From contig NZ_QJVJ01000006.1 of NCBI RefSeq assembly GCF_003217775.1, forward strand, positions 124,001-188,000: a stretch of 64,000 bases of DNA. Reading direction: 5' to 3'. This document shows, one piece after another, positions 33,511 through 42,692 of this stretch. Origin of the DNA: Paenibacillus flagellatus (GTDB taxonomy: Bacteria; Bacillota; Bacilli; Paenibacillales; NBRC-103111). The number at the start of each line of letters is the position of its first letter. Within the stretch, counting starts at the first letter, position 1. The notes below the pieces were generated by a model. It worked only from the letters and a program-made list of their open reading frames with translations. It did not search any database and was not told the origin of the DNA. A program made the translations under genes and the position numbers.

Positions 33511-35268
33511 TCAGTGACCCCCTTTCTTGTCCGTCGTATAGTCGCGCTTACGCGGCGGAATGAGCGAAACGTCGACGTCCTCGTACGAAATGGTCGGACC
33601 GTCCGGCGTCCATTTCGCGAGCGTCGTCTTCATGAACTTCTCGTCGTTGCGATCCGGGAAGTCCGGCTTGTAGTGAGCGCCGCGGCTTTCGTCGCGCATA
33701 AGCGCGCCGAGCGTCATCGCTTCGGCCAGCTCGAACATGTTCCACAGCTGGCGGGTGAACGCCACGCCTTGGTTGCTCCAGCGGGCGGTATCGGTAATGT
33801 TGATCTTCTTGTAGCGCTGCTTCAGCTCTTTGATCTTGTTGATCGTCGCCTGCAGCCGGTCGTTGTAGCGGACTACCGTCATGTTGTCGATCATCCATTC
33901 GCCGAGCTCCTTATGCAGGACGTACGCGTTCTCGTTGCCGTCCAGCTTGAGCAGGCTTTCGTACTTGTCTTCGTTTTTCTTCTTCTCGCGGTCGAACACG
34001 CTGCTCGATACGTCCTCGGCCGACTTCTTCAGCCCTTTGATGTACTCGATCGCTTTCGGACCGGCCACCATGCCGCCGTAGATCGCCGACAGGAGCGAGT
34101 TCGCGCCGAGACGGTTCGCGCCGTGGTATTGGTATTCGCATTCGCCGGCTGCGAACAGCCCGGGAATGTTCGTCATTTGGTTGTAGTCGACCCACATGCC
34201 GCCCATCGAATAGTGAACGGCCGGGAAAATTTTCATCGGAATTTTGCGCGGGTCGTCGCCCATGAACTTCTCGTAAATTTCGATGATGCCGCCGAGCTTG
34301 ACGTCCAGCTCCTTCGGATCTTTGTGCGACAAGTCGAGATAGACCATGTTCTCGCCGTTGACGCCGAGCTTCAAGTCTACGCAGACGTGGAAAATTTCCC
34401 GCGTCGCGATGTCGCGCGGAACGAGGTTGCCGTAGGCCGGATATTTCTCTTCCAGGAAGTACCACGGCTTGCCGTCCTTGTACGTCCAGATGCGTCCGCC
34501 TTCGCCGCGGGCCGATTCGGACATGAGACGAAGCTTGTCGTCGCCCGGGATGGCCGTCGGGTGAATTTGGATAAATTCGCCGTTCGCGTACGTGACGCCC
34601 TGCTGGTACACCGCGCTCGCGGCCGTACCGGTGTTGATGACGGAGTTCGTCGTCTTGCCGAAAATGATCCCCGGACCGCCCGTCGCGAGAATGACCGCGT
34701 CCGCCCGGAACGTCTGCGTCTCCATGCTGCGCAGGTTTTGCGCGCAAATGCCGCGGCATACGCCGTCCTCGTCGATGACGACGGACAGGAATTCCCAATG
34801 CTCGTACTTGATGACGAGACCGGCCGCTTCCGAACGGCGAACCTGCTCGTCAAGCGCGTACAGCAGCTGCTGGCCCGTCGTGGCGCCCGCGAACGCGGTG
34901 CGGTGATGCTTCGTGCCGCCGAACCGGCGGAAGTCGAGCAAGCCTTCCGGCGTCCGGTTGAACATGACGCCCATCCGGTCCATCAGGTGGATGATGCCCG
35001 GCGCCGCTTCGCACATCGCTTTGATCGGAGGCTGGTTCGCGAGGAAGTCGCCGCCGTACACCGTATCGTCGAAGTGCTCCCAAGGCGAGTCGCCTTCGCC
35101 CTTCGTATTGACCGCTCCGTTGATGCCCCCTTGGGCGCAGACGGAGTGGGAACGTTTAACCGGTACCAAGGAAAAGAGGTCGACGTGAACCCCGGCTTCG
35201 GCGGCTTTAACGGTAGCCATCAAGCCGGCAAGTCCTCCGCCCACTACGATAATTTTCGATTTCGCCAT
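33511..35268 (-). CDS. sdhA: Succinate dehydrogenase flavoprotein subunit
   Basis: 585 residues. The N-terminus has the dinucleotide-binding motif GGGLAGLMA near residue 9, then HSVCAQGGINGA, the covalent-FAD region. HHRTAFAGATTGQQLLYALDE near 117 and the active-site HPTA and RGEGGRI elements (near 237 and 255) are intact. It oxidises succinate to fumarate in the citric acid cycle. It stands between sdhC and sdhB in the usual Bacillales order, with AGGGAGGG before the start. Nothing unusual is seen. Confidence 0.97.
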   Translation of the reverse strand: MAKSKIIVVGGGLAGLMATVKAAEAGVHVDLFSLVPVKRSHSVCAQGGINGAVNTKGEGDSPWEHFDDTVYGGDFLANQPPIKAMCEAAPGIIHLMDRMGVMFNRTPEGLLDFRRFGGTKHHRTAFAGATTGQQLLYALDEQVRRSEAAGLVIKYEHWEFLSVVIDEDGVCRGICAQNLRSMETQTFRADAVILATGGPGIIFGKTTNSVINTGTAASAVYQQGVTYANGEFIQIHPTAIPGDDKLRLMSESARGEGGRIWTYKDGKPWYFLEEKYPAYGNLVPRDIATREIFHVCVDLKLGVNGENMVYLDLSHKDPKELDVKLGGIIEIYEKFMGDDPRKIPMKIFPAVHYSMGGMWVDYNQMTNIPGLFAAGECEYQYHGANRLGANSLLSAIYGGMVAGPKAIEYIKGLKKSAEDVSSSVFDREKKKNEDKYESLLKLDGNENAYVLHKELGEWMIDNMTVVRYNDRLQATINKIKELKQRYKKINITDTARWSNQGVAFTRQLWNMFELAEAMTLGALMRDESRGAHYKPDFPDRNDEKFMKTTLAKWTPDGPTISYEDVDVSLIPPRKRDYTTDKKGGH

Positions 35269-35284
35269 TGCAGTTCACCCTCCC

Positions 35285-35950
35285 TTAATGTTTGCTCGCC
35301 ATATCCAGCACGGACGTATCTTGGAACGAAGCGTCCGTGAACGCGACCATCGTCAGCACGAACATGACGGACATGATGACGAATACGCCCATCCAGATAA
35401 TGCTGGAGACGCGCTGCGCCCGCGGGCCGATCGTGATGCCCCAGCTGACGAGGAACGACCACATGCCGTTGCTGAAGTGGAACGTCGCCGCCAGTACGCC
35501 GATCAAGTACAGGATGAAGTAAGCGGGAGTGGTAAATACCTCGTGCATGAGCACGCCCAATCCTTCGTGCGTCTGATTGCCGAGCGTCACTTGGAAGCGG
35601 GTCGTGAAGAAGTGCCACGCGATGAAGATGAGCGTCACGACGCCGGTTACCCGCTGCAGCGTAAACATCAGGTTGCGGAAGTAGCCGTACCGGTTCACGT
35701 TGTTGCGCGATTGGAACGCCACATACAAGCCGTACACGCCGTGGTACAAAATCGGCAGCCAAATTCCGAACAGCTCCAGGAAAAAGACGAGCGGCAAGCT
35801 GTTCAGCCATTGCACTTGCTCGATAAACGCCTTGTGTCCGCCGTTGAACGCTTCGTAGTTCGTCAGCAAATGCTCGACGAGGAAGAAGCCGACGGGGATG
35901 ACTCCGAGCAACGAATGGAGCTTGCGGTAGTAATACGAATTACCGGTCAT
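35285..35950 (-). CDS. sdhC: Succinate dehydrogenase cytochrome b558 subunit
   Basis: 221 residues with five membrane helices, the single-subunit di-heme anchor of Bacillus-type complex II. Heme-binding histidines fall in expected helices (KLHSLLGVIPVGFFLVEH near residues 10-27, YHGVYGLY near 70, IAWHF near 112, ATFHFSNGMWSF near 160). It anchors SdhAB to the membrane and reduces menaquinone. It is the first gene of the operon, and a strong promoter lies 58-86 bases upstream. Confidence 0.95.
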   Translation of the reverse strand: MTGNSYYYRKLHSLLGVIPVGFFLVEHLLTNYEAFNGGHKAFIEQVQWLNSLPLVFFLELFGIWLPILYHGVYGLYVAFQSRNNVNRYGYFRNLMFTLQRVTGVVTLIFIAWHFFTTRFQVTLGNQTHEGLGVLMHEVFTTPAYFILYLIGVLAATFHFSNGMWSFLVSWGITIGPRAQRVSSIIWMGVFVIMSVMFVLTMVAFTDASFQDTSVLDMASKH

Positions 35951-36007
35951 GGAAACGAGTTCCCCCTTACAGAATTATGGCAACGTGTGCAAAGCAAACC
36001 ATCTCTC

Positions 36008-36036
36008 ATTGTACTCCCGAGTTCGACAAGCGTCAA
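36008..36036 (-). promoter_or_regulatory. Sigma-A promoter of sdhCAB
   Basis: Minus strand TTGACG (36031-36036), 17 bases, TACAAT (36008-36013). The remainder of 35951-36346 has no gene; it holds a GCGGA/TCCGC hairpin at 36262-36279 and an ATCGCCG/CGGCGAT hairpin at 36308-36323 in the leader of the LysR gene. Confidence 0.8.
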
Positions 36037-36346
36037 CAAAATGTCATATTTCGTCGACTTCCGGACAGCCCGCCATTCGGCCGCCGCTTGTCGGGTGTCC
36101 CGCATGGCGTACACATGCCTATTTTGCCAAGGATCGGCACGTTTAAACCCGGATTGTGAACAATGTTTGACAACTTCATGTTACTCCCATTCTTCTTATA
36201 AGGGAAATGCCGTTTTTTTATTAACTGTTATGCGTTATAATTATAAGATGGAAACAAAAAAAGCGGAAGCTTTTCTCCGCTCCCTATATTTATAAGGAAG
36301 AAAAAAATCGCCGTCCGGCGATCTTCAAGAAAGGAGACTTGCCGCC

Positions 36347-37252
36347 ATGCTGCCCAACCTGGACGCGTTCGCCGCCGTCGTGGAGCACAAAAGCTTGAAC
36401 CGCGCCGCCCAGACGCTCAACCTGTCGCAGCCGGCGCTGTCGCGCAAAATCGCCCAGCTCGAGGAGCAGCTCGGCGTGCTGCTGTTCGAGCGCAAAGGCA
36501 AGAAGCTCGAGCTGACGCGGCTCGGCCAAATTTGCTACGAGCACGCCGTCGAGCTCGGCCGGATGGAGCGCAGCCTGCTGCAGCGCATCGCCGAGCACCG
36601 CTCGTCCGGCACGAGCATGACGATCGGCGCCAGCCTGACGACGCTGCAGTCGACGCTGCCCGACCTGATCGCGCTCTATACGCGCGATTACCCGGAGTCG
36701 GACATCAAGGCGATTACCGGGAAGACGCACGAAATCGTCAGCCTCGTCAAAGAAAAAAAGGTCGACCTCGGCTTGGTCGCCTCCCAAATCGACAGCCCCG
36801 ACCTGACGTGCGTCCCGCTGTTCGACGATCATCTGTGCCTCGTCCTCCCTTCCAACCATAAGTGGGCGGGCGAATGCGACGTCGACATCAACGGCCTGCA
36901 AGGGCTGCCGATGATTTTGTTTTCCAAAGGAACGTGGTACCGCATCCTGATGGACGATCTGTTCCACCGCTATTCCGTCTATCCGGACGTGAAGATGGAG
37001 ATCGATTCGTTCGAGGCGATTCTCCGTCTCGTCTCCACCTGCAACACGGCGACGCTGCTCCCGAAATCGTACTTGCGCCAAAGCGTGCTCGACAACAACG
37101 ACCTCGTCCTGCGCAACGTGCCGGAGCTGCAGGAAACGACGCGCACCACCTCGCTTCTGTTCGGCAGCGAGGCGGAGCTGACCGATTCGGCGAAGACGTG
37201 GATTCGCCGCGCGAAGGAGCATTACGGCCGCGTCGGAGCGACCTCGTCCTAG
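36347..37252 (+). CDS. LysR family transcriptional regulator
   Basis: 301 residues, normal size. The N-terminal winged helix (FAAVVEHKSLNRAAQTLNLSQPALSRKIAQLE, residues 8-40) is textbook LysR. Residues about 90-295 form the periplasmic-binding-like effector domain (GASLTTLQSTLPDLIALYTRDYPESDIKAITG). It looks related to the CidR/YwbI/CitR group but the effector is unknown. AAGGAG lies 11 bases before the ATG. Its target may be the convergent antiporter or a distant gene; the sdh operon behind it has its own promoter. Confidence 0.92.
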   Translation: MLPNLDAFAAVVEHKSLNRAAQTLNLSQPALSRKIAQLEEQLGVLLFERKGKKLELTRLGQICYEHAVELGRMERSLLQRIAEHRSSGTSMTIGASLTTLQSTLPDLIALYTRDYPESDIKAITGKTHEIVSLVKEKKVDLGLVASQIDSPDLTCVPLFDDHLCLVLPSNHKWAGECDVDINGLQGLPMILFSKGTWYRILMDDLFHRYSVYPDVKMEIDSFEAILRLVSTCNTATLLPKSYLRQSVLDNNDLVLRNVPELQETTRTTSLLFGSEAELTDSAKTWIRRAKEHYGRVGATSS

Positions 37253-37269
37253 CCGGCCGCCCCGCGCCG

Positions 37270-38502
37270 TCAGTCGCCCCGTTCCTCGAGTCCGAGCTTG
37301 CGGGCGACGAGCGCCGTCGTGCTCGCCTGCAGCAGGATCGTCAGCAAAATCGCCAAAAACGTAACGGCGGCGATGACGTCGGCGTGGGCGATGCCGGCGC
37401 CCGCGATCATGCCGGACAAGGCGGCGGGAATGACGCCCGTCTCCCGCACCCAGCACATGAACAGCAGCTCGCTGCGCTCCCACTTCGCCTTCCGGTCGGG
37501 CAGCGCGCAGACGAACACGGTCAGCGGGCGCGCAATCAGCATGAAGACGGCGATAACCGCCAGACTCGGCAGCAAGTAGTCGAAGACGACGCCGAAGTTC
37601 ACCTGGCTGCCGAGCAGCACGAAGATGAGCATGCGCATAATGACCGTAATGTTGTCGGAGAAGTGCGTCATTTCATGACGCTTGTCCTCCATCTCGAGCC
37701 CGAACGAGCCGGCGTTGCCCCAGATGAGACCGGCCGTGAACGTCGCCATGAAGCCGCTCACGTGCAGCTGCTCCCCGAACAGATAAGCGCCCAGCCCGGT
37801 TACGATCATCGCGATCGTCGTGTAATCGCGCAAAAAGCCGAGCCGCAGATGCGCCACGAGGTAGGAGAGCAGGAAGCCGATCGCCAGCCCGACCAGGATG
37901 CCGCCCGCCGCCGACCGGACGAAATCGACGATCGCTCCGCCGATCGTTACCCGTTCCGTACCGAGGATGACCGCCACGATCGAGAACGTCAAGATCGAGC
38001 CCGTAGCGTCGTTGAAGGCGGATTCGCTTTCGACCGTCTCGCGCACTTTGTCTCGGATGCGCACTTGGCGAAAGACCGGGATAATCGTCGCCGGATCGGT
38101 CGACGAGATGATCGCCCCGAGCAGCAGGGCGTACAGCCACGGCAAGCCGAGCACGTAGCGGGAAGCGGCCGCTACGGCGAACGCGGTCAGGAGCACGCCG
38201 GGCACGCTGAGCAGCGACAGCGTCACCCAGACGCGCTTCAAGCCGGCCAGCCGGATGTTGCGCCCTCCGTCGAACAGGATGAGCGCGGAGCCGACCGTCA
38301 ATATAAACTGGTTCGTAAACGAGCTGCTCGTCTCCGTAACGAGATGCAGTCCTTGTCCGACCGCAATGCCCGCGACGAGAAACAGCGCGACGTCGGGAAT
38401 GCGCAGCACGGAGGCGAGCTTGCCGGATATCATGCCGAGGCTGAAAATCAAGATCAGCAAAAAAAGGACGTGATCGATGAGGAGATTCGTTTCGTTTTCC
38501 AC
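37270..38502 (-). CDS. CPA1-type cation:proton antiporter (NhaP/KhaP-like)
   Basis: 410 residues from a GTG start six bases after GGGAGGCG. About twelve membrane helices; the ion-binding region shows ISSTDPATIIPVF near residue 120 and ESAFNDATGSIL near 155, the conserved aspartates of monovalent cation/proton antiporters. There is no C-terminal TrkA domain of its own. It begins 22 bases after the ktrA stop in the same direction, so it should be co-transcribed with the potassium uptake genes behind the cyclic di-AMP riboswitch. It could export potassium or sodium in exchange for protons. Pairing uptake and efflux under one switch is notable. Confidence 0.85.
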   Translation of the reverse strand: MENETNLLIDHVLFLLILIFSLGMISGKLASVLRIPDVALFLVAGIAVGQGLHLVTETSSSFTNQFILTVGSALILFDGGRNIRLAGLKRVWVTLSLLSVPGVLLTAFAVAAASRYVLGLPWLYALLLGAIISSTDPATIIPVFRQVRIRDKVRETVESESAFNDATGSILTFSIVAVILGTERVTIGGAIVDFVRSAAGGILVGLAIGFLLSYLVAHLRLGFLRDYTTIAMIVTGLGAYLFGEQLHVSGFMATFTAGLIWGNAGSFGLEMEDKRHEMTHFSDNITVIMRMLIFVLLGSQVNFGVVFDYLLPSLAVIAVFMLIARPLTVFVCALPDRKAKWERSELLFMCWVRETGVIPAALSGMIAGAGIAHADVIAAVTFLAILLTILLQASTTALVARKLGLEERGD

Positions 38503-38524
38503 AAGCCGCGCCTCCCGCCGGTCG

Positions 38525-39190
38525 TTACGTGCCTACGAGTTCTTCCTCGAACGATTCGATCTGCTCGTTCGTGCCGATGATGACCATCACGTCGCGCTCG
38601 TTCAGAACGTCCGTCGCGGTCGGCGCGATGATGACGCCGTTTTTCTTGTTGATCGCGACGACGCTGCAGCCGTATTTCGCCCGCGGATCGAGCTCCTTGA
38701 GCGTTTTGCCGTTCAAGCATTTCGGCACGGACAGCTCGGCGATCGTATAATCCTTCGACAGCTCGATGTAGTCGAGCAGGTTCGGGTTGACGAGCTGGTG
38801 AGCGACGCGGATCCCCATATCCCGCTCCGGGTAAATGACGCGGTCGACGCCGAGACGCTCCAGCACTTTGCCGTGAAGGACGGACAGCGCCTTCGCCACG
38901 ACCATCTTCACGCCCATATCCTTGAGCAAAATCGCCGTCATGATGCTCGCTTGAATGTCGTCCCCGATCGCCACGATCGCGCAGTCGAAGTTGCGGATGC
39001 CGATCGAGCGCAGCGTCTCCTCCTCCGTCGAGTCGGCTACGATGGCGTGCGTCAGCACGTCCGCCATCTCGTCGACCGCCTCCTCGTCCCGGTCGATGCC
39101 GAGCACCTCGAGACCCTCGTTGATAAGCTCCGTCGCCAAGCTCGAGCCGAATCGGCCCAAGCCGATAACCGCGAATTGTTTCATTTTCAT
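38525..39190 (-). CDS. ktrA: KtrA/KtrC-type potassium uptake regulator (RCK protein)
   Basis: 221 residues. The RCK_N domain starts with VIGLGRFGSSLATEL (nucleotide-binding GxGxxG) and has GIDRDEEAVDEM and AIVADSTEEETL; the RCK_C domain (about residues 140-221) is the c-di-AMP-binding region of this family. It forms a cytosolic ring that gates KtrB. GGAGAA precedes the ATG by about nine bases; ktrB ends 12 bases upstream. In Bacillus the order is usually ktrA-ktrB; here ktrB comes first. Confidence 0.93.
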   Translation of the reverse strand: MKMKQFAVIGLGRFGSSLATELINEGLEVLGIDRDEEAVDEMADVLTHAIVADSTEEETLRSIGIRNFDCAIVAIGDDIQASIMTAILLKDMGVKMVVAKALSVLHGKVLERLGVDRVIYPERDMGIRVAHQLVNPNLLDYIELSKDYTIAELSVPKCLNGKTLKELDPRAKYGCSVVAINKKNGVIIAPTATDVLNERDVMVIIGTNEQIESFEEELVGT

Positions 39191-39202
39191 AGTCGGTTTC
39201 TC

Positions 39203-40543
39203 CTATCCGATGATGATCTTGCCTTCCGGATGCCGGTACAGCTCTTTCTCCGGCTTCGGCTGCAAAGCGTAAGCGAGCGTTACCGGTCCGAGCCGGCCGG
39301 CGAACATCGTGAGCATAATCATGATTTTGCCGAAGACGGTCAAGTCGGGCGTCAGCCCCATCGACAGCCCGACGGTGCCGAATGCGGACGTCACCTCGAA
39401 CAAAATCATCAAGAACGGATGGTCCTCCGTCGTAGACAGCACCATCGCGACGAATACGACGAGGAACAAGGCGAATAAGGTCAGCGTGATCGCTTTGTAG
39501 ATCCGGTCCTTCGCGAGCCGGTAATGGAACAGGACGATGTCGTCCTTCCCCCGGATCATCGCGACCATCGCGCCGAGCAGCGTCGTAAACGTCGTCGTCT
39601 TGATCCCGCCCCCGGTCGATCCCGGAGAAGCGCCGATGAACATCAGGATGATGATGAAAAATTGCGTAGCTTGCCGAAGCCCGGCGATGTCGAGCGTATT
39701 CGCCCCGGCCGTACGCGGGGTCACCGACTGGAACAGCGACGCGAGCACTTTGCCGAGCCCGTTCAACGAGCCGAGCGTCCGCGGATTCGTATATTCGAAG
39801 ATGAACACGACGACCGCGCCGAACACGATCAGAAACCCGGTCATGCTCAGCACGACCTTCGAATGAAGCGACAGCTTGCGCTTCTTCTTGTACTCCATCA
39901 CGTCCGCCATGACGATAAAGCCGATGCCGCCCAAGACGATCAGCGACATCGCCGTCACGTTGATGACGAGATCGTCCGCATACGGCATCAAGCTGCGGAA
40001 TTCGCCGCTCAAGTCGAAGCCGGCGTTGTTGAACATCGATACCGCGTGGAACAAGCCCATGTAGATCGCCCGTCCGACCGGGAAGTCGAACGACCAGCGG
40101 ATGGCGAACACCGTCGCCGCGGCCAGCTCGATCGTAAGCGAGTAGAAGATGACCCGGCGAATGAGCCGGACGATGCCTTCCATCGAGCTTTGGTTCATCG
40201 CTTCCTGCAGGATAAGCCGCTCGCGCAGCGATATCCGTTTGCGCAGCACGAGCGCGATCAGCGTCGACATCGTCATGAAGCCGAGTCCGCCGACCTGGAT
40301 CAGCGCCATGAGGACGATTTGCCCGAATACGGACAAGTACGTTCCCGTATCGACGACGACGAGACCGGTTACGCACGTGGCGGAGGTGGACGTGAACATC
40401 GCGTCGACGAACGGCAGCCCTTCGCCGTTCGAGGTCGATACGGGCAGCGACAGCAATAGGCCGCCCAGGAAGATGATCGCGGCGAAGCCGATCACGAGAA
40501 TTTGCGGCGGCGTCAGCCGTTCGAGCACAGTTTTACCTTTCAA
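39203..40543 (-). CDS. ktrB: Ktr/Trk potassium channel-transporter subunit
   Basis: 446 residues from a TTG start at 40543, nine bases after GAGGTGA. The four pore repeats of the SKT superfamily are present: STSATCVTGL near residue 50, HAVSMFNNAGFDL near 165, SVTPRTAGANTLD near 275 and TSAFGTVGLSMG near 390, which carry the selectivity-filter glycines. It imports potassium with KtrA. Its transcript starts with a cyclic di-AMP riboswitch and terminator, so expression should fall when c-di-AMP, hence potassium, is high. Confidence 0.93.
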   Translation of the reverse strand: MKGKTVLERLTPPQILVIGFAAIIFLGGLLLSLPVSTSNGEGLPFVDAMFTSTSATCVTGLVVVDTGTYLSVFGQIVLMALIQVGGLGFMTMSTLIALVLRKRISLRERLILQEAMNQSSMEGIVRLIRRVIFYSLTIELAAATVFAIRWSFDFPVGRAIYMGLFHAVSMFNNAGFDLSGEFRSLMPYADDLVINVTAMSLIVLGGIGFIVMADVMEYKKKRKLSLHSKVVLSMTGFLIVFGAVVVFIFEYTNPRTLGSLNGLGKVLASLFQSVTPRTAGANTLDIAGLRQATQFFIIILMFIGASPGSTGGGIKTTTFTTLLGAMVAMIRGKDDIVLFHYRLAKDRIYKAITLTLFALFLVVFVAMVLSTTEDHPFLMILFEVTSAFGTVGLSMGLTPDLTVFGKIMIMLTMFAGRLGPVTLAYALQPKPEKELYRHPEGKIIIG

Positions 40544-40596
40544 ATTTCCGGGTCACCTCATTCGTGGAAAACCACCGACCGCCGTATGAGCGTACA

Positions 40597-40626
40597 ACAA
40601 AAAAAGGCACTGGAAGCCCAATGCCG
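40597..40626 (-). terminator. Riboswitch-controlled terminator before ktrB
   Basis: On the minus strand GGCATTGG pairs with CCAGTGCC (one G-U pair) and is followed by seven T's. It lies between the cyclic di-AMP aptamer and the ktrB start, so it is the expression platform. Confidence 0.88.
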
Positions 40627-40631
40627 TTAAC

Positions 40632-40765
40632 GGTGTGGTTTCCTGACTGGAGCCTACGAGGTTAGCTGACGGATTCGGGTTGTTAGGCACCCTATTCGCT
40701 TCCCGTGCGCGGTTGGCGAAATTCACCCCTACAAGAAATGGTTCCCCCGTTTTCGATAAGAAATT
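40632..40765 (-). ncRNA. Cyclic di-AMP riboswitch (ydaO/yuaA class)
   Basis: The minus strand contains the ydaO consensus nearly letter for letter: GGGGGAACCA, then TGTAGGGGTGAAT, CGCGCACGGGAAGCGAATAG, GGTGCCTAACAACCCGAATC, CGTCAGCTAACCTCGTAGGC and a closing GGAAACC. These are the conserved joins and P-stems that bind two c-di-AMP molecules. It sits between a promoter and a terminator ahead of ktrB, the usual genetic OFF switch. Confidence 0.95.
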
Positions 40766-40778
40766 CGGCTCGTTATGG

Positions 40779-40807
40779 TTGATACTGTTGACGAACTCGA
40801 TTATAAT
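40779..40807 (+). promoter_or_regulatory. Divergent promoter of the CPBP protease gene
   Basis: TTGATA (40779-40784), 17 bases, TATAAT (40802-40807). It overlaps the minus-strand ktrB promoter at the -10 box, so only one polymerase can bind at a time. The remaining 40830-40986 shows no further feature. Confidence 0.65.
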
Positions 40808-40828
40808 CCGGCCCCGTACGATATACAA
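40800..40828 (-). promoter_or_regulatory. Promoter of the riboswitch-ktrB transcript
   Basis: Minus strand TTGTAT (40823-40828), 17 bases, TATAAT (40800-40805). The -10 shares the palindrome ATTATAAT with the divergent promoter. Confidence 0.7.
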
Positions 40829-40986
40829 AGCCGCCATTTCATGAAAAACGGGTTGATAAGTCGGCTTGGGGCAAATTAGCAGCCTGAGCGGCTTCTTTTC
40901 ATTGTCCCTACCTTCGTTGCTTCCGTTTAAGTGGCATTTCGAAAAAAAGTGTGTTACGGTAAGAAAAAAAAACGGGGAGGGCTTGC

Positions 40987-42612
40987 ATGGCTCAACGGCA
41001 AACGTCCGGGCTCGCGCTGCTCGCGGTCGCCGGCATCCTCCTGTTCGTCCTGACCAATTGGTGGCCGGCGCTGACCGGCCGGGAGGAAGCCGAGACGATC
41101 GACGACCCGCATCCCGCCGTCGAGAAGCGGGAAGCCGCTTCCAAAGCCGAGTCGTACTTGAGCGAGCTGACGGGCGGCCCTGTCCGCAGCACGTCCGTCG
41201 TCTACCAGTCGGACCAACTATTGAGCGGCTACGTGCAAAAGGAGCGCCTCGTCCACGCCTACAAGTCCCGGTACGCCGATCAAGTGCCGATCGACTTTTA
41301 CCGGGTGGAGCTGACCGGCTCGGACGGAACGGAGTACATCGCGGACGTCCATATGAAGACCGGCGCCGTATTCGGCTGGCAGAAGCGCAGCCGGGAGCGG
41401 GCGTCTTCGCCGGAGGAGGCGCGGAAGCTCGCGGAGTCGGTCCTGCGGAAGTCGGGCGCGTCGCCGGAATCGTATCAAGCGCTTCCGCGGGATCGCACCG
41501 CACCCTACCGGGTCGTCTTCGAGCACCGGACGGAGAAGGTCGGCGAGGCGAAGCTGCAGGTCGCCGTGGACGTAAGGGGCGGCGAGGCGACCGCCTATCG
41601 GGTCCGGTTCGGCATCCCCCAATCGCACCTCGATTGGGTCAAGGCGCAGGATAAAGCGTCGGCGTCGATGACGCAATGGAATTTGATCGTCTCGTCGCTC
41701 ATGGGCATCGCCGCCGTCGTCTTCTCGATCCTGCACCGGAAACGGATCGCGTTCGTACGGGGAATCGTGCTCACGCTCCTCTTCCTGGCCATTTACTGGA
41801 TCAACAACGTCAACATGTTTCCCGCCTTCAAGACGCTCGAGGCGGAAGGGTACGATCCGTTCCTGTCCGACGAAGCGTCGGTCGTCATGATCGTCACGAT
41901 GAACGTCGTCGTCACGATCATGGCCGTCGTCTGCTACTTCTCCCTGACGGCGGGGCAGTCGCTCTGGAAGGACGCCGGACGCGACCCGTGGCCGAGATGG
42001 CGCGACGCGTCGTTCGGGCGGGAGGCGATGAGCGGGATGACCCGCGGCTATTTGCTCGCCTGCTTCATGCTCGGCCTCCAGTCGCTGCTGTTTTTCATCG
42101 CGGAGAAGCGGTTCGGCATGTGGGCGGTCAACGACCCGACCGGCTCGCTGTACAATTTGCTGCGGCCCGGCCTGTTTCCGCTCATGGCCTGGACGGCGGC
42201 CATCTCGGAAGAGGCGATCTACCGCTTCTTCGGCATCGCGCTGTTCAGGAAGCTGCTTCGCAGCACGTTTCTCGCCGTACTCGTGCCGAGCATGATTTGG
42301 GCGTTCAGCCATACGCAATATCCGATTTATCCGGTCTACACCCGGTTCGTCGAGGTGACGCTGCTCGGGCTCGTCTTCGGGTACGCGTTCTTGAGATACG
42401 GATTCGTCACCGCCCTGTTCGCCCATGCCATCATGGACAGCCTGCTCATGAGCTTCTCGCTGATCGATATGGGCGGAGCCGGCAGCGCGGCGCTCGGCCT
42501 GTTCTACATCGTCTCGCCGGCGCTGGTCGGCGTCGCGCTATGGTGGCTGCACCGGACGTTCGCGGGACGCCGTCCGCCGCCGGTGCCGGACGATCCGACG
42601 CCGGCCGCTTGA
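40987..42612 (+). CDS. CPBP family intramembrane glutamic/metalloprotease with extracellular N-terminal domain
   Basis: 541 residues; GGGGAGGG is close before the ATG. One N-terminal membrane segment is followed by about 190 soluble residues with two PepSY-like halves (KAESYLSELTGGPV..., ARKLAESVLRKSGA...). The C-terminal half has about eight helices with the CPBP motifs in order: EEAIYR near residue 400, FSHTQ near 435 and HAIMD near 475. Members cleave membrane substrates such as prenylated proteins or anti-sigma factors, or aid bacteriocin immunity. The substrate is unknown. It shares a divergent promoter region with the potassium operon. Confidence 0.88.
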   Translation: MAQRQTSGLALLAVAGILLFVLTNWWPALTGREEAETIDDPHPAVEKREAASKAESYLSELTGGPVRSTSVVYQSDQLLSGYVQKERLVHAYKSRYADQVPIDFYRVELTGSDGTEYIADVHMKTGAVFGWQKRSRERASSPEEARKLAESVLRKSGASPESYQALPRDRTAPYRVVFEHRTEKVGEAKLQVAVDVRGGEATAYRVRFGIPQSHLDWVKAQDKASASMTQWNLIVSSLMGIAAVVFSILHRKRIAFVRGIVLTLLFLAIYWINNVNMFPAFKTLEAEGYDPFLSDEASVVMIVTMNVVVTIMAVVCYFSLTAGQSLWKDAGRDPWPRWRDASFGREAMSGMTRGYLLACFMLGLQSLLFFIAEKRFGMWAVNDPTGSLYNLLRPGLFPLMAWTAAISEEAIYRFFGIALFRKLLRSTFLAVLVPSMIWAFSHTQYPIYPVYTRFVEVTLLGLVFGYAFLRYGFVTALFAHAIMDSLLMSFSLIDMGGAGSAALGLFYIVSPALVGVALWWLHRTFAGRRPPPVPDDPTPAA

Positions 42613-42629
42613 GGCGGCTCGGACGCGAC

Positions 42630-42668
42630 GAAAGCCCGCAAGTCCCTTCACGGGAGCTTGCGGGCTTT
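42630..42668. terminator. Bidirectional terminator between the CPBP gene and uvrC
   Basis: AAAGCCCGCAAG and CTTGCGGGCTTT arms with T-run on one side and A-run on the other. Confidence 0.88.
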
Positions 42669-42692
42669 TCGCGTGCGTTCGGCCGCGGTGGC

